64,000 nt of DNA from Thermotoga sp. KOL6 (GTDB lineage Bacteria; Thermotogota; Thermotogae; Thermotogales; Thermotogaceae): the NCBI RefSeq assembly GCF_002866025.1, contig NZ_LNDE01000002.1, forward strand, positions 310,001 to 374,000. The letters are read 5' to 3'. The notes under the pieces were generated by a model, which did no database searches, was not told where the DNA came from, and saw only the letters and a program-made list of their open reading frames with translations. The translations under genes and the position numbers were made by a program. Positions 16,396 through 24,379 of the stretch are shown here, piece after piece; the first letter of the stretch is position 1, and each line of letters opens with the position of its first letter.

Positions 16396-17949
16396 ATGGC
16401 TGAGGAAAAGGCGATAAGAATCGAAAATGGAGAAATAGAATTCAAAGAAAAGGTATTGTCCAGACGTGAACTCATATGGAGAGCTTTCAAGAGAAACAAG
16501 CTTGGAATGTTTGGAGTATACGTTTTGATAGTCCTCTATCTCATGGCTCTTTTTGCCGATTTCCTCTCACCATATCATCCTTATGAACAATCTTTGAAAC
16601 ATTCTTTTGCTCCTCCAACGAAAATACACAGAGAGTACAAAGGTGAACGAGTCGGTGCCTATGTTCTTCCCACGATAAGTTACGTAGACAAAACCACCTT
16701 CGAGCGCAAATTTTACGAAATGGTATTCCCAAGGAGAATAGTTTTGGATGTTTACGGAACCCAGGCTGTTTACGAAATAGGTAAGGAAGGGGTTACCGGT
16801 TTTTCGTTTATGGTGGATGAGGAGTACTATCTTATTTTGAAAGATGGTTCTAAGAAGTATGCTGGTTCCAACACAAAAGTGGTGGATTACTTCCTTTTCG
16901 GATACGATGAAGAAGTCTTGAGCAAAGGTGAAGCTGAGATAGAAACAACGTCCAATGTAGCAAAGGATACGTACTTTGGGAAGTATGGTTTCAGGTTTGG
17001 ATTGAATTCCCCAGATGATATTGAAAAAGTCGTTTTGAAAGAGAAACTAAACATGGTTCTTGTCAAAAAAGGTGAAGATATAGAGATGGTACCTGGAAAG
17101 GTTGTTGATTACGATTATAAAATTTATCCAATAAGATGGTTCATCAAATCCTGGGGAGCTGATCAAAAGAACAGAATAGGGTATCTCTTCTGGCTCGTTC
17201 CCTTCCAATATCATCTCTTTGGAGTAGAAAACTACGATAACAATGAATATGTAAGGTTTTACATCATGGGGGCAGATCAATACGGAAGAGACATTTGGAG
17301 TAGGATAGTTTTCGCTTCCAGAATATCTCTCTCCATAGGTTTCATAGGAATGTTCATCACATTCGTTTTGTCGCTAGTATTCGGCGGAATATCTGGATAC
17401 TACGGTGGGATAGTGGATGAGTTCATGATGAGATTTTCTGAAATCATCATGTCACTTCCTGGGTTCTATTTGTTGATTCTGTTGAGATCTCTATTGCCAC
17501 TCGACATTCCTTCTACTCAGGTATACATATTGCTCGTTTTCATCCTTTCCTTCATTGGATGGGCTGGAAGAGCTAGGGTGATAAGGGGAATGGTGCTTTC
17601 AATAAAACAGAGAGAATTTGTTGAGGCCGCCAAGGCCCTTGGATTTCCAGATACGAGAATACTGTTTCGACATGTGCTACCAAATACGGCAAGCTATTTG
17701 ATAGTAGCTGCCACACTTGCCATTCCCGGGTACATTCTGGGAGAAGCAGGCTTGAGTTTCCTAGGGCTTGGCATAAGAGAACCGAGTGCGAGTTGGGGAT
17801 TGATGCTTGCCCAAGCACAGAACGTTACTTACATGACTAGGTATCCGTGGCTCCTCATACCAGGGTTGTTTATCTTCATTACAGTTTTGTCCTTCAATTT
17901 TGTTGGAGACGCGTTGAGAGACGCTCTGGATCCGAGGTCTCTCGGATAA
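16396..17949 (+). CDS. ABC transporter permease, DppC/OppC family with a large extracytoplasmic insertion
   Basis: Second permease of the transporter, 517 residues where DppC proteins usually have about 300. The N-terminal helix (GMFGVYVLIVLYLMALFADF) and the following SPYHP are standard, as is the block GADQYGRDIWSRIVFASRIS (about residue 290) that normally follows within a few dozen residues. Between them lie about 220 extra residues, mostly polar, which by topology would sit outside the membrane. The C-terminal permease domain is complete, with the EAA loop EFVEAAKALGFPDTRILFRHVLPN and DPRSLG at the end. ATG at 16396 is preferred (GAAGGAGGAG upstream) over 16375. One base separates it from the sigma factor gene. 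Confidence 0.93.
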   Translation: MAEEKAIRIENGEIEFKEKVLSRRELIWRAFKRNKLGMFGVYVLIVLYLMALFADFLSPYHPYEQSLKHSFAPPTKIHREYKGERVGAYVLPTISYVDKTTFERKFYEMVFPRRIVLDVYGTQAVYEIGKEGVTGFSFMVDEEYYLILKDGSKKYAGSNTKVVDYFLFGYDEEVLSKGEAEIETTSNVAKDTYFGKYGFRFGLNSPDDIEKVVLKEKLNMVLVKKGEDIEMVPGKVVDYDYKIYPIRWFIKSWGADQKNRIGYLFWLVPFQYHLFGVENYDNNEYVRFYIMGADQYGRDIWSRIVFASRISLSIGFIGMFITFVLSLVFGGISGYYGGIVDEFMMRFSEIIMSLPGFYLLILLRSLLPLDIPSTQVYILLVFILSFIGWAGRARVIRGMVLSIKQREFVEAAKALGFPDTRILFRHVLPNTASYLIVAATLAIPGYILGEAGLSFLGLGIREPSASWGLMLAQAQNVTYMTRYPWLLIPGLFIFITVLSFNFVGDALRDALDPRSLG

Positions 17950-17950
17950 A

Positions 17951-18532
17951 ATGTTGAAATACCGATTGAGAGGGAAGAGAGTAGAGGATTTGGTGAGGTA
18001 CGCACAAGCGGGTTTCAAAGAAGCAATGGATCTTATAATAGAGAAGTACTATCCAATGGTGATAAAGATATCAACGCAATATTTCGCCAGTTGGGCAGAG
18101 CAAGATGATATTATACAAAATGGCTTGGTAGGTTTGATAAAGGCGATCTTCTATTATGACAGTTCGAAAAGTTCCTTCACTTCCTTTGCTTGGCGAAGTA
18201 TAGATTCTGAGATAAAATCTTTTCTCACTTACATGAACAGAAAGAAGAATAAGATGCTTTCTGAGGCAGTAAAAGTTGATGGGATGGAAAAGGAAGAGGA
18301 CGATTCACCTTTCGAAATACCCGACAACAGGTGTGATGTCGAAAAAAATGCCCTCTCTGATATAATTTTAGAAACAGTGTTGAAAAATCTGAAAGAGACC
18401 GAAAGAGAGATTTTTACCAAGTGGTTAGATGGTTACTCTTACAAAGAAATATCCAGAGAATGTGACGTCTCGACGAAAAAAGTAGACAACGTTGTACAAA
18501 AGGTGAAACGTATAATATCGAAGTTAGGGTGA
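17951..18532 (+). CDS. SigH/RpoE-like sigma factor of the sigma-70 family
   Basis: A 193-residue alternative sigma factor. Region 2 is clear: AMDLIIEKYYPMVIKIS, then DDIIQNGLVGLIKAIFYYD and the -10 recognition part SSFTSFAWRSIDSEIKSFL. Region 4 follows after an acidic linker: LKETEREIFTKWLDGYSYKEISRECDVSTKKVDNVVQKVKR, the helix-turn-helix for -35 contacts (given in pieces: ETEREIFTKWLDGYSYKEIS, then ECDVSTKKVDNVVQKVKR). It resembles Bacillus SigH more than typical ECF factors. The ATG starts one base after the permease stop with only a weak GAGGT 12 bases upstream. The next gene encodes a membrane coiled-coil protein that might control it; the regulon is unknown. Confidence 0.85.
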   Translation: MLKYRLRGKRVEDLVRYAQAGFKEAMDLIIEKYYPMVIKISTQYFASWAEQDDIIQNGLVGLIKAIFYYDSSKSSFTSFAWRSIDSEIKSFLTYMNRKKNKMLSEAVKVDGMEKEEDDSPFEIPDNRCDVEKNALSDIILETVLKNLKETEREIFTKWLDGYSYKEISRECDVSTKKVDNVVQKVKRIISKLG

Positions 18533-18539
18533 TAGGATC

Positions 18540-19157
18540 GTGAAGAGAGAAACTATTGCAACCTTTTTTGCTTCCCTTATCGTAGTTGCCATTCTACTCT
18601 TTTTCGTTCTTTCAGTTTTCAATCTTCTATTCTTTAGAAAGTTGGAAACAAAAATCTCGAAGTTGGAGGAACAAATACAATCGAAATTCGAAAATTATGA
18701 AGAGCGATTAAAATTGATGGAGTCACTTTTAAAACCGAACTCCATCATTAGTCGCTACATAACTGCCTATGAATATTTCGAAAAAGCTAATGTGGATTTT
18801 GAGAGGATATTTTCTGAGATAGAAGACGATCCGACGACTGGTTATATAAGAGTTTTTGTTATAGGCAACGATCCAGTTTGGATTACTGTCAAAGATGGTG
18901 AGGAAATTCTCTTTTCCCGCGACGTAAAGCCGGGTCTTTCCCCCTATAGGTTCTTCTATTATAAAAAACCAAAAATTTCAACGGAATACGATATAGCGGT
19001 ACCGAGAAACGCGACATTAGTGGTAGGCATTCCGGATAGGGTGTTTCTTCTTGTCTTCGGTGTAGGAACTTCTCATCACCCCACTAAGATAGTGCAAGTG
19101 AAACAAAGCAGAATAAACAACATAGAGAAAGATTTAAGCCTCTATATACCGCGATAG
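18540..19157 (+). CDS. Membrane-anchored coiled-coil protein downstream of a sigma factor
   Basis: A 205-residue protein with one N-terminal membrane helix (about residues 9-33), a coiled coil (about 36-62, KLETKISKLEEQIQSKFENY) and a C-terminal domain rich in beta-type segments (YIRVFVIGNDPVWITVKDGE). The short basic N-terminus suggests that the C-terminal bulk lies outside the cytoplasm, which is not the layout of classical anti-sigma factors. I do not recognise the C-terminal domain. It starts at a GTG seven bases after the sigma gene and has a terminator-like hairpin nine bases after its stop, so it shares the transcript with the sigma factor. Confidence 0.65.
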   Translation: MKRETIATFFASLIVVAILLFFVLSVFNLLFFRKLETKISKLEEQIQSKFENYEERLKLMESLLKPNSIISRYITAYEYFEKANVDFERIFSEIEDDPTTGYIRVFVIGNDPVWITVKDGEEILFSRDVKPGLSPYRFFYYKKPKISTEYDIAVPRNATLVVGIPDRVFLLVFGVGTSHHPTKIVQVKQSRINNIEKDLSLYIPR

Positions 19158-19165
19158 AAAACAAA

Positions 19166-19185
19166 GGAGGGACTTTCGTCCCTCC
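19166..19185 (+). terminator. Intrinsic terminator-like hairpin after the sigma-factor unit
   Basis: GGAGGGAC-TTTC-GTCCCTCC, a perfect 8-bp stem with a four-base loop, nine bases after the stop of the coiled-coil gene. The following sequence (CATACTTCATCTCTTTAC) is pyrimidine-rich but has no long T run. Confidence 0.6.
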
Positions 19186-19338
19186 CATACTTCATCTCTT
19201 TACTTAATCGGGTCTAGGGGGGATCGGGGGGATGAGGGACACGCAATTCAGAATTTAACTGATCGCTGTAACATCCGCTTGAAACAACAAAAAAGAACTC
19301 CTTAAATCTTCTTAAAAAACCTTTGAAGGAGGAAGACG
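19186..19338 (+). promoter_or_regulatory. Intergenic region with four-tract G-quadruplex motif and possible promoter
   Basis: Plus-strand G tracts lie at 19210-19212, 19217-19222, 19226-19231 and 19236-19238, with loops of 4, 3 and 4 bases, fitting the G3+N1-7 quadruplex rule. Downstream, TTGAAA (near 19282) and TAAATC with an 18-base spacer could be a promoter for the gene at 19339. No protein-coding frame is evident, and no known RNA family is recognised. Confidence 0.55.
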
Positions 19339-19935
19339 ATGGAATACGTTTTGCTGAAGGATTTGCGTTTTTTTGATTATCCTGGAGGGACGGTTCTTTT
19401 TAGGGAAACTCTGGACAGAATAAAACTGGAAATGATGAACTACATTTTCAGAGCTTTCAAGAATAGGAAGTTTGTGTTTATTAACCTGTTCAGCGACGAA
19501 GTAAACCCTTTCTCGGCAGAAAGGTTCATAATGGAGTTCATTCCGACTGGTTCCGTTATTCTTGATGAGATTGTTGAATATTTGGGTCTTCCCGTAGAAC
19601 GGGAATTTGATGTGTCTTTTCCTGATTTCACCACATCCCCCTTGGCTGACCCTTGTGAATGCCTCCTCTATGATGAAGGGAAAGGCTTCGAGAGGGTAGA
19701 CCTTTCCCAATACAAAGTGAATCTTTTTGAGAAGGAAATATACGATGAACTGAATTTGGCGGATATCCCGGAAAACTCTCTTGTTCTTTTGAAAGGGATT
19801 CTATGGGATAGTGAGTACAAAAGATTTCAAGATAGGCAGAATTTTCAATTTGTTGGAAAAGTATTGAAAAAGAAGAATTGGCCAAAGTTGGATACCTTTC
19901 TTTTAGAGGAAATTCAAGTGGGTGAGGAACTATGA
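19339..19935 (+). CDS. Unknown protein paired with a YhaN/Rad50-like ATPase
   Basis: A 198-residue soluble protein I do not recognise. It begins at an ATG with AAGGAGGAAG upstream and overlaps the ATPase gene by four bases (ATGA), so the two are almost certainly expressed together. No metallophosphoesterase motifs (D-x-H, GDxxD, GNHD) are present, so it is not the Mre11/YhaO/SbcD-type nuclease that normally accompanies such ATPases. The first half is Phe- and Arg-rich (FFDYPGGTVLFRETLDRI), and the second half is acidic (ADIPENSLVLLKGILWDSEY). No signal peptide or membrane helix is visible. Physical interaction with the ATPase is inference from gene overlap. Confidence 0.7.
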   Translation: MEYVLLKDLRFFDYPGGTVLFRETLDRIKLEMMNYIFRAFKNRKFVFINLFSDEVNPFSAERFIMEFIPTGSVILDEIVEYLGLPVEREFDVSFPDFTTSPLADPCECLLYDEGKGFERVDLSQYKVNLFEKEIYDELNLADIPENSLVLLKGILWDSEYKRFQDRQNFQFVGKVLKKKNWPKLDTFLLEEIQVGEEL

Positions 19936-22202
19936 AGGTAGAGCATGTGCACGTTGAAGGATTCGGAAAATTCGAGAACTTTTCGTTTTCGCTCAAGGAT
20001 GGGTTGAACATTATCTACGGAGGAAATGCAGCGGGAAAAACGACGCTCGCGAATTTCATAAGATATTGCCTGACTGGGGATCTACCCGAGGTAGAGAACT
20101 ACAAACCTTGGTACGCTAACAAGTTTGGTGGGCATTTGGAAACAGACGAAGGAACGATAGCGTTCGGTTATGGGGTGATAGATCCGGAAGTTTTCATTTT
20201 CACCTCTTTTCTTCCAGAGAATGTCGATCAAAGCCTTGATGGTTCGAAGAATATATCTTCTATGGTTGTAGAGAGTTACAAGAATCTTCCGGAAGCTAAG
20301 AAAATGGAAAAGGTTTTAAACGAAAACTTTGCAGGCTTGTTGGAGAAAGAGAAGAGTCTGGAAAGTGAGATTTTACATTTAAAAGAAATTCTGAAAGGTT
20401 GGAGAAAAAGACGGGAGGAAACACTCTCATGGTTCATCAAGAAGAAGGAACTACAAGATGAATTTTCAGAGAAGAAGAAGAAATTAGATGAAGCGAGAAA
20501 CAAATTCAATGAAGAGAAAAGTGAGAAGTTGAAGGCGATCAATTCTGAAATAGAAAGAACAGAAGAGGAGATTTCGCGTGTTAGAAAAGAACTAGAAAAG
20601 ATTGGACAACTTCCGCCTGGTGAGAAACTGAGAGAAGTTCACGATTTCTTTCAAAAGGTGGAGTATCTGAAAAAGAGAATTTCACAGCTTGAGAAAGAAG
20701 TGGAAGAACTTGAGAAGAAATCGCTCGAAACAAAAGGGGAATTGCAATCCATTCTGGAAGACTTTTCTGCAAACAGTCTTGAGGAACTCAAGTTGAAAGT
20801 GGAGAATCTGAGACTCCAAATAAGTGTCTTTGAGAGTGAGCATAAATCAAAAGTGAATGAAATCGTAAAGCGATTGAGAGAACCTCTTGAAAAGGTAGAG
20901 AGTCGGTTGAACAATATAACCGAGGAAATGGAAAAAGTAGGAGACGGAATGAAAAGGATCGATCGATTGTCTTCCGTTGTCAAAATCTTTGTCAGTGCTC
21001 TTCTATCTTTTTCAGCAATTTCGGTTGTCTTTTCATTTTTGATCTCTAATATTCTGTTCGTGTATTTATCAATAGCGAGTGCCATCGGTGCAGCTATTTC
21101 TCTGTGGGGTTATTTCAAGGTGAAGAGTAAACTTTCCGATCTTGAAACCAAATTTGTTTCTCTCTCTTCACAGAAAAGAGAGTTAGTAAAGGAGAAGAAC
21201 CAGATGTTGAATCGTATGAGAGACTCAATAGGTGTTGAGAGTTTATCGGAACTCGAAATCGTTTTGAAGGATCGAGTGGCTTCGAATGTTTTTAAAATGG
21301 CTCCTTTCCTTAAAAAATACGGATCTGATCCTACAAAAGCACTTGAGAATGTGGAAATTCAAATCAGGGAACTCCTTATACTAAAGGATTCCGTGGAATC
21401 TTCTCTATTGGAAAAAAGAAAAAGTTTAGAAGAGTTGAGGGAGTATCTAAAAAATCAAGAGAGTGAACTCAGTGAACGTTTGGATAATTTAGGAGTGAAA
21501 ACATCCAAAGAACTGCTGGAAAATCTAGAAAAATTGGAGCAAAAATTGAAACTCGAGAAACTGGAGGAGAACTTGCAAAAAAACTTGAATAGACTCCTGA
21601 CTCAGAAAAAAGAGATTGAATCGATGAAATCCAATGTTGAAATAGAAGAGTTAGAAAAGGAACTGAAAAGAATAGAAGAGGAGTTGGAAAGTCTAACGAT
21701 TCCCTCTCTTGAAGATCCGTTCGATTTTATAGAGAGCCTTTACAGAAAAGAAGCAGAACTTGAATTGATGGAAAGAGCGATTGCAAATATTCCTTTGTTC
21801 AAAGAGAAGGTGAGAAAGAAATACGAAGATTTTCTAAATAGTTACGCAAATGAGTTGGCAATAGAGTTGGGGAGTGTGTACAAAAAATTCTTCGGTGAGC
21901 CTATCATGTTCAAAGTATCACCTTTTCTTGAGATTTCCGTGAGTGTTCCAAACGAAAAGCCCGCAAAGAAAATTTTGAATACATCTGCCTTGAAGATTTT
22001 GAGCTTTTACGTGAAGAACTTTCTGGCAAGGGTTTTGATGGTGGAAATCCCCCTCGTTATAGACAACACCTTTGTTGACTTGGATGATGAGAAGGTGGAT
22101 CTCCTCCTGGAAGAATTGGAAAATTTGGCTTCGAGTAGGCAGATCATTTTCTTTACAAGCGACAAAAGATTTTTGAAAGAAGAACCCTTGTTGAGACTCT
22201 AA
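19932..22202 (+). CDS. YhaN/Rad50-like coiled-coil ATPase with two central membrane helices
   Basis: A 756-residue ABC-type (SMC/Rad50-like) ATPase. The N-terminal lobe (VEHVHVEGFGKFENFSFSL) carries Walker A YGGNAAGKTTLANF (about residues 31-40). Two long coiled-coil blocks (about 130-340 and 400-650) flank two membrane helices at about residues 346-395 (FVSALLSFSAISVVFSFLIS and FVYLSIASAIGAAISLWGYF). This is the layout of Bacillus YhaN. The C-terminal lobe has a Walker B-like PLVIDNTFVDLDDEK, where the usual second acidic residue is Asn, and a weak signature (LNTSALKILSFYV). Family members act with nucleases on DNA ends, but here the partner gene is not a nuclease. It converges with the CDF gene, sharing stop-codon bases. 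Confidence 0.8.
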   Translation: MKVEHVHVEGFGKFENFSFSLKDGLNIIYGGNAAGKTTLANFIRYCLTGDLPEVENYKPWYANKFGGHLETDEGTIAFGYGVIDPEVFIFTSFLPENVDQSLDGSKNISSMVVESYKNLPEAKKMEKVLNENFAGLLEKEKSLESEILHLKEILKGWRKRREETLSWFIKKKELQDEFSEKKKKLDEARNKFNEEKSEKLKAINSEIERTEEEISRVRKELEKIGQLPPGEKLREVHDFFQKVEYLKKRISQLEKEVEELEKKSLETKGELQSILEDFSANSLEELKLKVENLRLQISVFESEHKSKVNEIVKRLREPLEKVESRLNNITEEMEKVGDGMKRIDRLSSVVKIFVSALLSFSAISVVFSFLISNILFVYLSIASAIGAAISLWGYFKVKSKLSDLETKFVSLSSQKRELVKEKNQMLNRMRDSIGVESLSELEIVLKDRVASNVFKMAPFLKKYGSDPTKALENVEIQIRELLILKDSVESSLLEKRKSLEELREYLKNQESELSERLDNLGVKTSKELLENLEKLEQKLKLEKLEENLQKNLNRLLTQKKEIESMKSNVEIEELEKELKRIEEELESLTIPSLEDPFDFIESLYRKEAELELMERAIANIPLFKEKVRKKYEDFLNSYANELAIELGSVYKKFFGEPIMFKVSPFLEISVSVPNEKPAKKILNTSALKILSFYVKNFLARVLMVEIPLVIDNTFVDLDDEKVDLLLEELENLASSRQIIFFTSDKRFLKEEPLLRL

Positions 22203-23053
22203 TCACATATCATTTTTCCATCACATCTTCCACATTCCAGTTGAACAGTCACGTGTGTAACATTGTACTTTTTCATGAGATTTTCAATATCGTCTATGAT
22301 CCTTTGAGCGTCTTTTAATTCCATGTTGTTCACTTCTACATGGCACTCAAAATGCAACTCCTTTTCTCCAACTCTCCAAGCATGAAAATGATGAGCGTTC
22401 TTGACTCCTTCAATCTTTTCTATCTCTTCCTTTATCTTTTTAAAATCGAGATTCGGAGAAGCTTCCATCAAAATTTCAACCGTTTCCTTTAGTATCTCGT
22501 ACGCTTCCTTCGACATGTAAATAGCTATTCCAAGAGCGAGAATAGGATCCAACCAATATATTCTCCAAGTTTTCATGAGAACCGCTCCGAGAACCACGAG
22601 CACGGAAGACAGTGTGTCAGCTATGAGATGAAGATATGCGGAACGAACGTTTAGACTTTCCTTGCTGTGGGTGTGGAGTAACAAAACCGAGAGGAGATTG
22701 GCGGCCAGTCCTACAGTTGAAACGTACAAGAGAACCGTTGTGTTCACTACATTACCCTGAACGATTCTTTTCGCAGACTCTACAAAGATCAAAATTGATA
22801 TCACAACTACAGAAATGGCATTCAAAAACGCCACGATGATTTCTGTCCTCTTGTAACCGAAGGTGTATTTCTCATTCTTGGACTTCTCTCCAACTTTCAT
22901 TGCTATGAAACTGGCAAGGAGACTCATAGTGTCAGAAAAATTGTGAAGGGAGTCGCCCAAAAGGGCGAGACTCCCAGAAATAAGGCCGCCTATTACTTCT
23001 GCAATCGTGATGAGAAGATTCAAATATATTGAGAAAACTAACCTTTTCTCCAA
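22199..23053 (-). CDS. Cation diffusion facilitator (CDF) metal exporter
   Basis: A 284-residue inner-membrane protein with six predicted helices that exports divalent metal, probably Zn, in exchange for protons. Metal-site motifs are DSLHNFSD in helix 2 (Asp34, His37, Asp41 from the chosen start) and HLIADTLSS in helix 5. The C-terminal cytoplasmic domain shows VKNAHHFHAWRVGEKELHFECHV and ends in a Cys-rich tail (ECGRCDGKMICD), which could add a metal site. I use the TTG at 23053 because AGGAGG lies upstream; the frame is open for 17 more codons into trpB. Its TAG stop overlaps the TAA of the convergent ATPase gene. It follows trpB2 with a 13-base gap. Confidence 0.92.
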   Translation of the reverse strand: MEKRLVFSIYLNLLITIAEVIGGLISGSLALLGDSLHNFSDTMSLLASFIAMKVGEKSKNEKYTFGYKRTEIIVAFLNAISVVVISILIFVESAKRIVQGNVVNTTVLLYVSTVGLAANLLSVLLLHTHSKESLNVRSAYLHLIADTLSSVLVVLGAVLMKTWRIYWLDPILALGIAIYMSKEAYEILKETVEILMEASPNLDFKKIKEEIEKIEGVKNAHHFHAWRVGEKELHFECHVEVNNMELKDAQRIIDDIENLMKKYNVTHVTVQLECGRCDGKMICD

Positions 23054-23066
23054 GAATTTTCCTCCT

Positions 23067-24335
23067 TTATGCGTACGCTGTGAGGTCCAACAATCCATGC
23101 CCACTCAATGTAAATACTATCACACGATTTTTCCTTTCTTCTTTTGCCTTTTTTGCTTCTCTTATTGCCCCTGCTATGGCATGAGCGGACTCTGGAGCGG
23201 GTATGATACCTTCCAATTTGGCGAAAAGCTTGGCTGCTTGGAAAGTTTCTTCTTGATCGAATGCTTGAGCTTCCACTATTCCTTCCTTTACGAGTCTGGC
23301 TATGATGGGAGCAGAGCCGTGGTATCGCAACCCACCAGCATGTATTTTTGGGGGAATGAAATCTTTTCCAAGAGTGTACATTTTAAGAAGTGGCGTGAGA
23401 CCTGCTGTGTCTCCAAAATCGTATTCATAATTGCCCTTTGTTAGAGAAGGACATGCGTCGGGTTCGCACGCAACGAATCTGATGTTCTTACCTGAGAGTT
23501 TTTCAGGAACAAAGGGGAGAATAGTTCCTCCGAAATTAGAACCTCCTCCGTGACATCCTAAAATAACATCGGGTTCTTCTCCGAGAACTTCGAGTTGCTT
23601 TTTCAACTCCAACCCGATCACTGTTTGATGGAGTAGTACATGGTTCAAGACGCTTCCAAGGGAATATTTGGTTCCCGGATCCGACACGGCTACTTCCAAC
23701 GCTTCACTGATAGCAATTCCCAAGCTTCCAGGATTGTCTGGATCTTTTTCCAGTAGAGTTCTGCCGAAATTTGTCTCTTCACTAGGGCTCGGTGTAACTT
23801 TTGCTCCGAAGAGATTCATCATGTACTTCCTCATAGGTTTCTGTTGATAGCTTATTTTGACCATAAAGACCTTCACTTCCAGCCCGAATTTGTTACCAGC
23901 ATAAGAGAGAGCACTTCCCCATTGACCAGCTCCTGTTTCCGTTACCAACCTTTTTACACCCTCTATCTTGTTATAGTAGGCTTGTGGAAGAGCTGTGTTA
24001 GGTTTGTGGCTTCCCGTTGGGCTCATGCCTTCATGTTTGTAATAAATTCGCGCAGGGGTTTGGAGATACTCTTCTAGAAAAGTGGCCCTGATAAGAGGCG
24101 TGGGACGATAGACTGCGTACTCTTTTAAAACTGGCTCAGGAATCTCGATAAAGCGTTTTTCAGAGACTTCTTGTTCTATCAAGCTCGTTGGAAAGATGAT
24201 AGAAAGTTTCTCTGGAGAAACGGGTTGCTTGGTTTCTGGATCGAGTGGCGGATCCAATTTGAATGGAAGATCTGCCAACACGTTGTACCAATGTTTTGGA
24301 ATTTCCTCTGGTTTCAAGTTCACAACAATCCTCAT
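23067..24335 (-). CDS. trpB2: Tryptophan synthase beta-like enzyme, TrpB2 type
   Basis: A PLP enzyme of 422 residues that makes Trp from indole and serine or, as proposed for this orphan branch, scavenges indole without the alpha subunit. It carries the TrpB2-type N-terminal extension ([20 protein letters not shown]), the PLP-lysine block [34 protein letters not shown] and the C-terminal LSGHGLLD. The ATG start has GGAGGG close upstream. No trpA or other trp genes are nearby; it is followed by a metal exporter and divergent from fumarase genes. Overall fold and family secure; physiological role is inference. Confidence 0.95.
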   Translation of the reverse strand: MRIVVNLKPEEIPKHWYNVLADLPFKLDPPLDPETKQPVSPEKLSIIFPTSLIEQEVSEKRFIEIPEPVLKEYAVYRPTPLIRATFLEEYLQTPARIYYKHEGMSPTGSHKPNTALPQAYYNKIEGVKRLVTETGAGQWGSALSYAGNKFGLEVKVFMVKISYQQKPMRKYMMNLFGAKVTPSPSEETNFGRTLLEKDPDNPGSLGIAISEALEVAVSDPGTKYSLGSVLNHVLLHQTVIGLELKKQLEVLGEEPDVILGCHGGGSNFGGTILPFVPEKLSGKNIRFVACEPDACPSLTKGNYEYDFGDTAGLTPLLKMYTLGKDFIPPKIHAGGLRYHGSAPIIARLVKEGIVEAQAFDQEETFQAAKLFAKLEGIIPAPESAHAIAGAIREAKKAKEERKNRVIVFTLSGHGLLDLTAYA

Positions 24336-24352
24336 ATTCTCCCTCCTTACAA

Positions 24353-24361
24353 TGGTATAAT
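24353..24361 (+). promoter_or_regulatory. Extended -10 promoter for the fumarase operon
   Basis: TGGTATAAT is a consensus extended -10 element, 19 bases before the fumA start and compatible with a short leader. No good -35 is visible, which extended -10 promoters often lack. The reverse complement of the same segment (TATACC) could serve trpB2. Confidence 0.55.
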
Positions 24362-24379
24362 TTCATTGCGAGGTGAAGA

